This document shows, piece by piece, positions 1-6,440 of a stretch of 64,000 nt of DNA; position 1 is the stretch's first letter, and each line of letters starts with the position of its first letter. The stretch is from Geothrix edaphica (GTDB lineage Bacteria > Acidobacteriota > Holophagae > Holophagales > Holophagaceae), in assembly GCF_030268045.1 (NCBI RefSeq), contig NZ_BSDC01000001.1:1302001-1366000 (forward strand). Reading direction: 5' to 3'. Both the position numbers and the translations under genes were made by a program. Under the pieces are notes generated by a model. The model saw only the letters and a list, made by a program, of their open reading frames with translations, ran no database searches and was not told the origin of the DNA.

Positions 1-105
1 GGCCAGGCCGAGGCCCGCCAGGCGCTCGCCCAGCCACACCGAGTTGGTGTCGAGGCGCCGCGTGGTGAGCAGTTCGGTCCCGATGGCGATGCATTCGATC
101 CGCAT
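1..105 (-). CDS. cinA: CinA-family protein (N-terminal part, cut by window edge)
   Basis: Only the first 35 residues are in the window. Reading the minus strand from ATG at 105 gives MRIECIAIGTELL, then TTRRLDTNSVWLGERLAGLG. This matches the start of the CinA / MoCF-biosynthesis (molybdopterin-binding-like) domain: a beta strand, the conserved IGTELL turn, and the (D/N)TNS..L..L segment. CinA proteins act in pyridine nucleotide recycling (NMN deamidation) or ADP-ribose hydrolysis; which activity this one has cannot be told from the fragment. No convincing Shine-Dalgarno is visible. The gene follows a small membrane protein gene in the same direction by 43 bp. Confidence 0.8.
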   Translation of the reverse strand, partial: MRIECIAIGTELLTTRRLDTNSVWLGERLAGLGLA

Positions 106-148
106 GACTGGAATGGAACCACGGGGGCGGAAAAAGCTCAAAGGCCGG

Positions 149-313
149 TCAGGACTCCAGCCACCGCCGCGCGGCCCAGCGCCCGGCCCAGATCCCGGCC
201 CCCGTGCCCACCATGCTGAGCACAACGCCTGTCGTCACCCCGACTAGCGCCCCGAGGTACCACCCCGCCAGGCTGCCCAGGGCGGCGCCGACGAAACCCA
301 TGAGCTTTTCCAC
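149..313 (-). CDS. small glycine-rich membrane protein, 54 aa
   Basis: A short frame below usual ORF-length cut-offs. It begins at GTG (complement of 311-313), seven bases after a clean GGAGG, and reads MEKLMGFVGAALGSLAGWYL, then GALVGVTTGVVLSMVGTGAGIWAGRWAARRWLES. The central 40 residues are a hydrophobic, Gly/Ala/Val-rich stretch with GxxxG spacing, enough for one long or two short membrane helices, followed by a positively charged tail (RRW). It resembles the small glycine-zipper membrane proteins found in many bacteria; no specific function can be given. It lies just upstream of cinA in the same direction. An internal ATG five codons in is an alternative start. Confidence 0.6.
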   Translation of the reverse strand: MEKLMGFVGAALGSLAGWYLGALVGVTTGVVLSMVGTGAGIWAGRWAARRWLES

Positions 314-362
314 GAAGACGCCTCCAGGGATCTAGGATGAGGTCACTGCATGAGGTGTTCCC

Positions 363-659
363 ATGATCATCCCGGATCTCGATGACCTGGTGCTGGAATC
401 CGACGAGGAGTCCGGCATCCAGGAGCTTGGCCGGCGCTTCCTGGCCCGGGGCCCCTGGACCACGGTTGCCTTCCTCGTGAGGACGAGGACCGACCCGGAA
501 GGCGACTGGGAGGGCCCTTCCCTCTGGCTACACCGCTACCAGAAGGTGGCCCAGGGCTGGAAGCTGGTGAGCCGGTTCCGCACCACGGAAACCACGCAGC
601 TGGAGAAGCTGGCGGACGCCCTGGACGGGTGGAAGGACTACTTCAGCGCCGGCAGGTAG
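363..659 (+). CDS. conserved hypothetical protein, 98 aa
   Basis: Unrecognised small soluble protein. A GAGGT sits six bases before the ATG. The sequence is acidic at the N-terminus (MIIPDLDDLVLESDEESG) and then a compact alpha/beta-looking region with several Trp and aromatic residues (RGPWTTVAFLVR, WLHRYQKVAQGWKLVSRF), ending in an amphipathic helix. No signal peptide or membrane segment. The amino-acid composition is that of a real protein rather than a GC-rich shadow. Its last 22 bases overlap the end of the DinB gene on the other strand, a compact convergent arrangement. Confidence 0.65.
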   Translation: MIIPDLDDLVLESDEESGIQELGRRFLARGPWTTVAFLVRTRTDPEGDWEGPSLWLHRYQKVAQGWKLVSRFRTTETTQLEKLADALDGWKDYFSAGR

Positions 660-1165
660 CGCTCCCGGATCACCGTCAGATGATGCGCGGCGTGGCCCAG
701 CGCGATGTAGGGGATGCAGCGGGCGGTGATGGCGCGGTGGTTGGTGGTGCCCTGGTTGCCCCAGGCTCCGTCCGGCAGGCCGCGGAAGAGGGTGAGGCTG
801 GCCGTGCGGACCGCGCGGAAATCCGCCAGCAGGTCGGCCACCGTGCGCGCATCGGCCTGGGCGGCGGCGGCGTAGGCATCCTCCTCGAAGCCCGGCATGG
901 GCGTGGCGTCCCCCCGGCCGATGCGCAGGCAGCGGTACGCGAAGATGCGCTCGGCGTCGCTCAGGTGCAGGAGCAGGTCCTTCAGGCTCCACTTGCCGGG
1001 GGCGTAGCGGAACGCGCCCTGGGTTTCGGACAGCCCCGCGAACAGGGCGGCCACCTCGCCCATCTGGCCCTGGAGCAGGGCCAGCACATCGCCCTCACCG
1101 GCTTCGGCGATGTAGGTCGCGTAGCCTTCGGCGTATTCACCGGGCAGGGGTCGCGTGAGGCTCAT
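638..1165 (-). CDS. DinB-family (DinB/YfiT four-helix) protein
   Basis: 175 aa, starting at ATG behind a strong GAAGGAGGGCCC ribosome site. The DinB-like four-helix bundle is recognisable from W-S-x-K-D-x-x-x-H-L-S-D (KWSLKDLLLHLSDAE, about residues 58-72) and the C-terminal GHAAHHLTVIRERYLP. Together these supply the three His that bind a divalent metal in this superfamily. Members include thiol-S-transferase-like enzymes (bacillithiol, mycothiol and related substrates) and DNA-damage-induced proteins; substrate unknown here. It follows pyk by 10 bp on the same strand and is probably co-transcribed. The pairing with pyk looks incidental. Confidence 0.8.
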   Translation of the reverse strand: MSLTRPLPGEYAEGYATYIAEAGEGDVLALLQGQMGEVAALFAGLSETQGAFRYAPGKWSLKDLLLHLSDAERIFAYRCLRIGRGDATPMPGFEEDAYAAAAQADARTVADLLADFRAVRTASLTLFRGLPDGAWGNQGTTNHRAITARCIPYIALGHAAHHLTVIRERYLPALK

Positions 1166-1175
1166 GGGCCCTCCT

Positions 1176-2597
1176 TCAGAAGGTCATCACCTTCATGGTG
1201 TTCGTGCTCCCCGTCTTCCACAAGGGCAGGCCCATGGTCATGACGACCCGGTCGAGGCTCACCAGCTCGTGTTTGGCCGCCAGGAGCTCACGGACCACGG
1301 CCACCATCTCATCCGTGCTGCTGACGCGGGGGATCATCAGGGCGGTGACGCCGCGCAGCAGGCCCATGCGCCGGGCGGTGACCTCATCCACAGTGGCGCC
1401 CAGCACGGGGGTGCGGCCCGCCAGCCGGCTCACCATGCGGGCCGTGCCGCCGCCCTCGGTGAAGGCGACGATCCAGCGGGCGTTGATCTCGTCCGCCGTG
1501 CGGCAGGCGGCGAAGGCCACGGAGATGTCCGTGCGGGAGAGGACCTTTTCCGCCAGCTCCTCGGGCAGCGTGAGCGTGCGCTGCTTCACATTGGAGTCGG
1601 CCTCAGCGGCGATGCGGGCCAGCCACTTGACGGCCTCCACGGGATGGGCGCCGGTGGCGCTCTCGGCGCTGAGCATCACAGCGTCGGTGCCGTCCCAGAT
1701 GGCGTTGGCCACATCGCTGGCCTCGGCCCGCGTGGGCTGGGCGTGCTCGATCATGCTCTCCAGCATTTGGGTGGCGGTGATCACGGGCTTGAGGGCCTTG
1801 CGGGCGGCCTTGATGATCTGCTTCTGGAGGCCCGGAACCCGCTCCACACCCAGTTCCACGCCCAGATCGCCGCGGGCCACCATCACGCCCCAGGACACAT
1901 CGAGGATCTCACCCAGGTGGGCGAGGGCCGTCGGGTGCTCGATCTTCGCGATGATGGGCTGGGTGCCGCCCAGGTGCTGGATGATGGCCTGGAGTTGCTG
2001 AACATCGGAGGCCCGGCGGACAAAGCTCTGGGCAAAAAGGTCCACCTCGTGCTCCACGCCCCAGCGGATGTCGGCGTGATCCTTTTCGGTGAGGGGGTCC
2101 ATGTTGATGTCCATGCCGATGGGATGGACGCCCTTCCTCGCCTTCAGGGGCCCGCCGATGATCACCCTGGCCCTCAGCAGCTCCGGACCCTTGGCGAGGA
2201 TCTTCACCGTGATGGCCCCGTCGTCAAGGAGCCAATCCTGGCCGGGTTCCGCCCCTTCGAAGAGCTCCGGGTGAGGCAGGGGGGCGGCCCACGCGAGGCC
2301 CGCCGGGACCGCCGTCCCGGGTGCGTAGAAGACCCCTTCGCTGCCCTCCGCCAGGTCGACGGGCGCCTCCAGCAGGCCCACCCGCCACTTCGGCCCCTGG
2401 AGATCCAGGAACACGGGAATGGAGCGGCCCAGCTCGACGGCGATGGCCCGCACCTTCTCGAGGGCCACCAGGCGGGTCTCAGGATCCCCGTGGCTGGCGT
2501 TCAGCCGGACCGCATCGGCCTCGCGGAGGGCTTCCCGCAGACGGTCACCCAGCATCAAGGCCGGTCCCAAGGTCATCACCAGTTTGGTCTTGCGCAC
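1176..2597 (-). CDS. pyk: pyruvate kinase
   Basis: Catalyses phosphoenolpyruvate + ADP to pyruvate + ATP, the last glycolytic step. I chose GTG at 2597 (reading MRKTKLVMTLGPA, the usual pyruvate kinase opening), preceded at five bases by GGGAG; the frame is open further upstream, with alternative starts at 2624 and 2633. Family motifs are clear: LNASHGD, the substrate loop IIAKIEHPTAL, GVMVARGDLGVELG with the catalytic/metal-binding segment, and ATQMLESMIEHAQPTRAEASDVANAIWDG. The mature length of 473 aa is typical of bacterial enzymes. The C-terminal allosteric-type domain is present. Transcribed divergently from the mini-Fis gene and followed closely by the DinB gene. Confidence 0.95.
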   Translation of the reverse strand: MRKTKLVMTLGPALMLGDRLREALREADAVRLNASHGDPETRLVALEKVRAIAVELGRSIPVFLDLQGPKWRVGLLEAPVDLAEGSEGVFYAPGTAVPAGLAWAAPLPHPELFEGAEPGQDWLLDDGAITVKILAKGPELLRARVIIGGPLKARKGVHPIGMDINMDPLTEKDHADIRWGVEHEVDLFAQSFVRRASDVQQLQAIIQHLGGTQPIIAKIEHPTALAHLGEILDVSWGVMVARGDLGVELGVERVPGLQKQIIKAARKALKPVITATQMLESMIEHAQPTRAEASDVANAIWDGTDAVMLSAESATGAHPVEAVKWLARIAAEADSNVKQRTLTLPEELAEKVLSRTDISVAFAACRTADEINARWIVAFTEGGGTARMVSRLAGRTPVLGATVDEVTARRMGLLRGVTALMIPRVSSTDEMVAVVRELLAAKHELVSLDRVVMTMGLPLWKTGSTNTMKVMTF

Positions 2598-2737
2598 ATC
2601 TACTCCCGTCGCCTGCACAGGCATTCCACACACTTTTCCACAGTCTGCGCCTGCGTTTTGAAGTTGTCACGGGGCTTTCACTCTTGTCACCGCGGTGCTA
2701 CCTTCGTTCTCCCGATACGGTTGATGGAGAAGATGGC

Positions 2738-2962
2738 ATGCGCGAAAAGCTGCGTATCCTCGTGGCCGAAATGGTGCGTGGCGGAGTGACTCTGGAACTG
2801 GCCCGGCGGGAGTTCGAGCGGGTGTACCTCGAGGAGGTGCTGGCCGCCCACGCCGGAAACCACAGTGCCGCCGCCCGCGAGCTGGGCATCCACCGGAACA
2901 CCCTCGCCAAGAAGCTGGAGGCCCCCCCCAGCCGGCTCAGGCGCGTGAGCCTCGCGAGTTGA
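2738..2962 (+). CDS. mini Fis-type HTH DNA-binding protein, 74 aa
   Basis: ATG at 2738 follows GGAGAAGATGGC. The C-terminal half (about residues 32-62: LEEVLAAHAGNHSAAARELG, then IHRNTLAKKL) is a textbook Fis-family helix-turn-helix, as found at the end of NtrC-type activators and in Fis itself. The N-terminal 30 residues form one charged helix, so it has neither an AAA+ nor a receiver domain. It probably binds DNA as a dimer, as a nucleoid-associated or local regulator; the targets are unknown. Longer frames running in from upstream are out-of-context read-through. A strong terminator follows 25 bp after the stop. Confidence 0.8.
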   Translation: MREKLRILVAEMVRGGVTLELARREFERVYLEEVLAAHAGNHSAAARELGIHRNTLAKKLEAPPSRLRRVSLAS

Positions 2963-2986
2963 CCCTCGGCCCCGCCGACGGACGAG

Positions 2987-3008
2987 AACCCGGCCTGGCC
3001 GGGTTTTT
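2987..3008 (+). terminator. intrinsic terminator of the mini-Fis gene
   Basis: Perfect 8-bp stem AACCCGGC / GCCGGGTT with a CTG loop, running into five T residues. It isolates the regulator from the downstream GAPDH genes. Confidence 0.8.
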
Positions 3009-3083
3009 CATTTCGCATACCGCGCCGCCTTTTCTTTCGACAGCGTCGCCCGGGACCGGTACAACAGGGGTTCGGAGGGCGCC

Positions 3084-4088
3084 ATGAAGAAGGTGGCCAT
3101 CAATGGACTGGGGCGGATCGGGCGGTTGGTGCTGAGGCACCTGATGAAGGTTCCCCATGTCCGGGTGGTGGCGGTGAACGACCTCACCGACGCGGCCACG
3201 CTCGCCCACCTCATGAAGTACGACTCGGTCCACGGGTCTGCGGACTTCCCCGTGGCCTCCGACGGGGACTACCTGGTGCTGGATGGCCGCCGCATCCGGG
3301 TCTACGCGGAGAAGGATCCCCAGCTCATCCCCTTCGGTGCCCAGGGCGCCCAGGTGGTGCTGGAGTGCACGGGGAGGTTCACCAAGCGCGCCCAGGCGGC
3401 CGTCCATCTCCAGGGCAGCGTCAGCCATGTGCTGATCAGCGCCCCGTCCGATGATGCCGATCGCACGGTGGTCATGGGCGTGAACGAGACAACGCTCGAT
3501 CTCGCCACCGAACACGTGATCTCCAACGCCAGCTGCACGACCAACTGCCTGGGTCCGGTCGTGAAAGTGATGGATGAGGCCTTCGGCATCGAATACGGCT
3601 TCATGACCACGGTGCACAGCTACACCAACGACCAGCGCCTGCTCGACCTGCCCCACAAGGACCTGCGCCGGGCCCGGGCCGCGGCCCTCAGCATGATCCC
3701 CACCAGCACCGGGGCCGCCAAGGCCATCGGCCTGGTACTGCCCCACCTCAAGGGCCGCATGGACGGCTTGGCGGTGCGGGTCCCCACCCCCGACGTGAGC
3801 ATCGTCGACCTCACCGCGACCCTCAAGTCCGACGCCACCCTGGAGGCCGTGCAGGAGGCCTTCCGCCGGGCCGCCGAGACGGGTCCCCTGGCGCCCTACC
3901 TGGAGGTCCTCGACGCGGAGCTGGTGAGCGCGGACCTGCGGGGCCGGACCGCCAGCAGCCTGTACGACCCCTACCTCACGAAGCTGCTGGGTCCCCGGCT
4001 GATCAAGGTCTTCGCCTGGTACGACAACGAGTTCGGCTACGCCGCCCGCCTGAAGGACCTCTGCGTGCATGTGCTGGAGCGCCTCTAG
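3084..4088 (+). CDS. gap: glyceraldehyde-3-phosphate dehydrogenase, type I
   Basis: Oxidises and phosphorylates glyceraldehyde-3-phosphate to 1,3-bisphosphoglycerate with NAD. 334 aa. The Rossmann motif INGLGRIGR opens the protein, Asp in VAVNDL fits NAD preference, and the catalytic pair is Cys151 (NASCTTNC) and His178 (TTVHSYTND). The phosphate-site segment STGAAKA and Arg in LAVRVPTPDVS are intact, and the C-terminal WYDNEFGYAARL is canonical. A GGAGGG precedes ATG at eight bases. Only 3 bp separate it from a second GAPDH-family gene, so the two form a tandem pair in one transcript. Confidence 0.96.
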   Translation: MKKVAINGLGRIGRLVLRHLMKVPHVRVVAVNDLTDAATLAHLMKYDSVHGSADFPVASDGDYLVLDGRRIRVYAEKDPQLIPFGAQGAQVVLECTGRFTKRAQAAVHLQGSVSHVLISAPSDDADRTVVMGVNETTLDLATEHVISNASCTTNCLGPVVKVMDEAFGIEYGFMTTVHSYTNDQRLLDLPHKDLRRARAAALSMIPTSTGAAKAIGLVLPHLKGRMDGLAVRVPTPDVSIVDLTATLKSDATLEAVQEAFRRAAETGPLAPYLEVLDAELVSADLRGRTASSLYDPYLTKLLGPRLIKVFAWYDNEFGYAARLKDLCVHVLERL

Positions 4089-4091
4089 TCG

Positions 4092-5102
4092 ATGAATACC
4101 CTGGCACTGAATGGCCTCGGCCGCATCGGCCGCCTGCTGGTGCGTCGACTCGGCGCCTCCAGGCCCGGCCTCCTGGGCGCCGTGAACGATCCGGCGCCCC
4201 TGGAGCAGCTGGTCCACCTGCTGAGATACGACTCGGTCCACGGCCCCGCGGACCGGCCCATCGAAGGCTTCACCGACGGGGTCCAGGACTTCCTCCTCCT
4301 GGGCGACCATCGCGTGCCCCTCTTCCATGCCAGCGACCCGGCGGAGATCCCCTTCCCCGCCTCCACGCGGCTGGTCGTGGAGGCCAGCGGGCGCTTCACC
4401 CGGCGGGCGGATGCGGCCAGGCACCTCAAGGCCCGCGTCTCCCATGTGCTGATCAGCGCCCCCAGCCCCGATGCGGACTACACGGTCATCGACCCGGTGA
4501 ACGGCGCCGGCCTCGACCCCGACCGGCACCGCGTGATCTCCAACGCCAGCTGCACGGCCCACGCCACCGCGCCCATGCTGAAGATCCTGGAGGACGCGTT
4601 CGGCATCGAGCACGCCGGGATGAGCACCGTGCACGTGGTCACCAACGACCAGCGCCTGCTCGATCTGCCCCACAAGGACCTGCGCCGGGCCCGCGCGGCC
4701 TTCCAGAGCATCATCCCCACGACCTCGAGCGCCTTCGGCGCCCTCCACCGCGCCATGCCCGGGCTGCCCGCCGCCTTCGACGGCGTGGCCCTCCGCGTGC
4801 CCACGCTCAATGTGAACCTGGTGGACCTGGTGGCCACCCTGCGCCGCGAGGTGGATGCCGCCGCTGTGAACGCCTCCTTTGAGGCCGCCATCGCGGGCCC
4901 CTGGAAGAACCTGGTCGGACTGGCCCCTCCCCACGCCGTCAGCTGCGACATCACCGGGCGGGCGGAGAGCGTGCTGATGGACCTGGGCCTGACCATGACG
5001 CTCGGCCCGCGCTTCGTGAAGGTCTTCGGCTGGCACGACAACGAGACCGGCTATGCGGCCCGGCTCGGCGAGCTGGTGGTGGACCTGGCGGGGCGGATCT
5101 AG
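4092..5102 (+). CDS. second GAPDH-family dehydrogenase (erythrose-4-phosphate dehydrogenase-like paralog)
   Basis: 336 aa paralog of the preceding gap. It keeps the nucleotide motif (LNGLGRIGR), catalytic Cys154 (NASCTAHA) and His181 (STVHVVTND), and the C-terminal WHDNETGYAARL. It has lost features of true GAPDH: NASCTTNC became NASCTAHA, and the inorganic-phosphate loop STGAAKA is replaced by TSSAFGA inside QSIIPTTSSAFGALHRAMPG. QSIIP followed by a non-TGAAKA loop is also seen in erythrose-4-phosphate dehydrogenase (Epd), which does not use inorganic phosphate. A role in pyridoxal phosphate synthesis or another aldehyde oxidation is therefore possible; a degenerate GAPDH is the alternative. 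Its TAG stop shares the bases CTAG with the convergent flavoprotein gene. Confidence 0.8.
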   Translation: MNTLALNGLGRIGRLLVRRLGASRPGLLGAVNDPAPLEQLVHLLRYDSVHGPADRPIEGFTDGVQDFLLLGDHRVPLFHASDPAEIPFPASTRLVVEASGRFTRRADAARHLKARVSHVLISAPSPDADYTVIDPVNGAGLDPDRHRVISNASCTAHATAPMLKILEDAFGIEHAGMSTVHVVTNDQRLLDLPHKDLRRARAAFQSIIPTTSSAFGALHRAMPGLPAAFDGVALRVPTLNVNLVDLVATLRREVDAAAVNASFEAAIAGPWKNLVGLAPPHAVSCDITGRAESVLMDLGLTMTLGPRFVKVFGWHDNETGYAARLGELVVDLAGRI

Positions 5103-6328
5103 AGGCTCCCCGCCGCAAAGCCTGTGCTGAACGCCGCCTGGAGGTTGTAGCCCCCCACCGGGCCGTCGATGTCCAGCAGCTCGCCGCAGACCCGCAGGTT
5201 CTCCCAGCCGCGCAGGGCCATGGTGCGGGGATCCACCGCCGCCAGAGCCACACCACCCGCGGCCACCTCGCCCCGGGCCAGGGGCACCGGCTGAGGCTCG
5301 CCCAGCGGCAGGGCGGTCACCAGGCCCACCAGCACCTTCCGCGCGGCCTTCGACAGGTCCTTCAGCATGAGGGCCCGGCTGATCCCGGCCTCGTCCAGGA
5401 GGGGATCCACCAGCCGCTCCGGCAGGTGCCGCTGCACCCAGGTGGCCGCCAGCAGCCGGGGATTCGCGCGGGCTTCCGACTGGAGCGTGGCATCCACAGC
5501 CTCAGGCGCGTCCATGCTCGACGCATAGGCAAGCCAGGCTGAGCCGTCGCGGCGGGCCCGCTCCACAGCCTGGCTCAGCTCCAGGGCGGCGGGGCCGCTG
5601 AGCCCGGTCTTCGTGAACACGACGTCGCCCGCGAAGGCACCCAGGCGACGGCCACCGATTCCCGCGCTCAGGCGCAGCTCCCCATCGCGCAGGGCCACAC
5701 CCTCCCAGGCAGGACGGGGGCGCTCCAGGGGGATGGGAGCCAGAGCCGGGAACCAGGCCTTCACGGGCACGCCCAGCTGTTTCAGCCATCCCAGCACCTC
5801 GCCCCGAGTGCCGGTCTCGGGGTAGCTGGCGCCCCCGGTGGCGAGGATGAAGGCATCCGCGGCGATCCGTTCGTCGCCCAGGCACAAGGCCCTCAGGCGG
5901 GGGCCCCTGCCCTCCAAGGCCGTCACTCGGGCACCCGTGCGCACGTCCACGCCCGCCCTATGCGCCAGGGTCTCGAAGGCCGCCACCACCGCCGCCGCGC
6001 TCCCCGGGCGATCCAGGGGGAACACGCGGCCATTCTCGCGGGTGTACGTCTCCACGCCCTCCCGGCGCAACAGGTCGAGCACCGCCTGGTTGTCGAAGGC
6101 ATGCAGCGACGGCCGCAGGAAGCGGGCCTGCTCCATGGGAAAGGCCGCCATCAGGGCTTTGGGCGGGCCGGCGTGGGTGATGTTGCACTTGCCGCCCCCG
6201 CTGATGCGGAGCTTCACGCCCAGGCGGCCGTTGGCCTCCAGCAGCGTGACCGCGTGCCCCAGCGAGGCCGCCCGCCAGGCCGCCACCAGCCCCGCCGCAC
6301 CACCACCCACCACGATCACGCTCGCCAT
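5099..6328 (-). CDS. HI0933/YhiN-family FAD-dependent oxidoreductase (BaiN-like)
   Basis: 409 aa flavoprotein. The N-terminal dinucleotide-binding fold is VIVVGGGAAGLVAAWRAA, followed by the family-specific LGVKLRISGGGKCNITH (about residues 36-53), typical of HI0933-like flavoproteins. The ATGGASYPETGTRGEVLGWL segment and a C-terminal GGVALAAVDPRTM.....LRVCGELLDIDGPVGGYNLQAAFSTG, which closes the FAD site, complete the family signature. No membrane segment, so cytosolic. Substrate unknown; related proteins have been assigned to reduction or dehydrogenation of small organics. Convergent with the GAPDH pair, with which it shares a CTAG stop, and downstream on the minus strand of the Ser/Thr kinase. 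Confidence 0.87.
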   Translation of the reverse strand: MASVIVVGGGAAGLVAAWRAASLGHAVTLLEANGRLGVKLRISGGGKCNITHAGPPKALMAAFPMEQARFLRPSLHAFDNQAVLDLLRREGVETYTRENGRVFPLDRPGSAAAVVAAFETLAHRAGVDVRTGARVTALEGRGPRLRALCLGDERIAADAFILATGGASYPETGTRGEVLGWLKQLGVPVKAWFPALAPIPLERPRPAWEGVALRDGELRLSAGIGGRRLGAFAGDVVFTKTGLSGPAALELSQAVERARRDGSAWLAYASSMDAPEAVDATLQSEARANPRLLAATWVQRHLPERLVDPLLDEAGISRALMLKDLSKAARKVLVGLVTALPLGEPQPVPLARGEVAAGGVALAAVDPRTMALRGWENLRVCGELLDIDGPVGGYNLQAAFSTGFAAGSL

Positions 6329-6349
6329 GGATCCATCATGGCGGAACTT

Positions 6350-6437
6350 GCTGTCAGCTATCAGCTATCGGCTGTCAGTCACGGCACGGCGGCCATTGGG
6401 CCGCCGCTTCTTTAGCTGAGCGCTGACAGCCGAGAGC
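6350..6437. repeat. dyad-symmetric heptanucleotide repeat element (copy 1)
   Basis: Between two minus-strand genes lies a run of 7-bp units: GCTGTCA, GCTATCA, GCTATCG, GCTGTCA (6350-6377). Then comes a hairpin, CGGCGGCC-ATTG-GGCCGCCG (6387-6406), and then 7-bp units of the opposite orientation, TGAGCGC, TGACAGC, CGAGAGC (6417-6437). The arms are therefore inverted and phased by seven. The same unit and layout recur at 61319-61379. Translated fragments of this element give the 'YQLSAVS'-like nonsense peptides often seen in spurious ORFs. It may act as a terminator or a protein-binding/recombination element; no function is shown. Confidence 0.75.
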
Positions 6438-6440
6438 TTC

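Noticed and set aside
2634-2642. TTTTCCACA, a DnaA-box match upstream of pyk
   Set aside because: Single copy, no AT-rich region, no dnaA/dnaN or other replication genes near; chance match.
6340-6420. Short frames giving YQLSAVS-like peptides
   Set aside because: These are translations of the heptad DNA repeat, not proteins.
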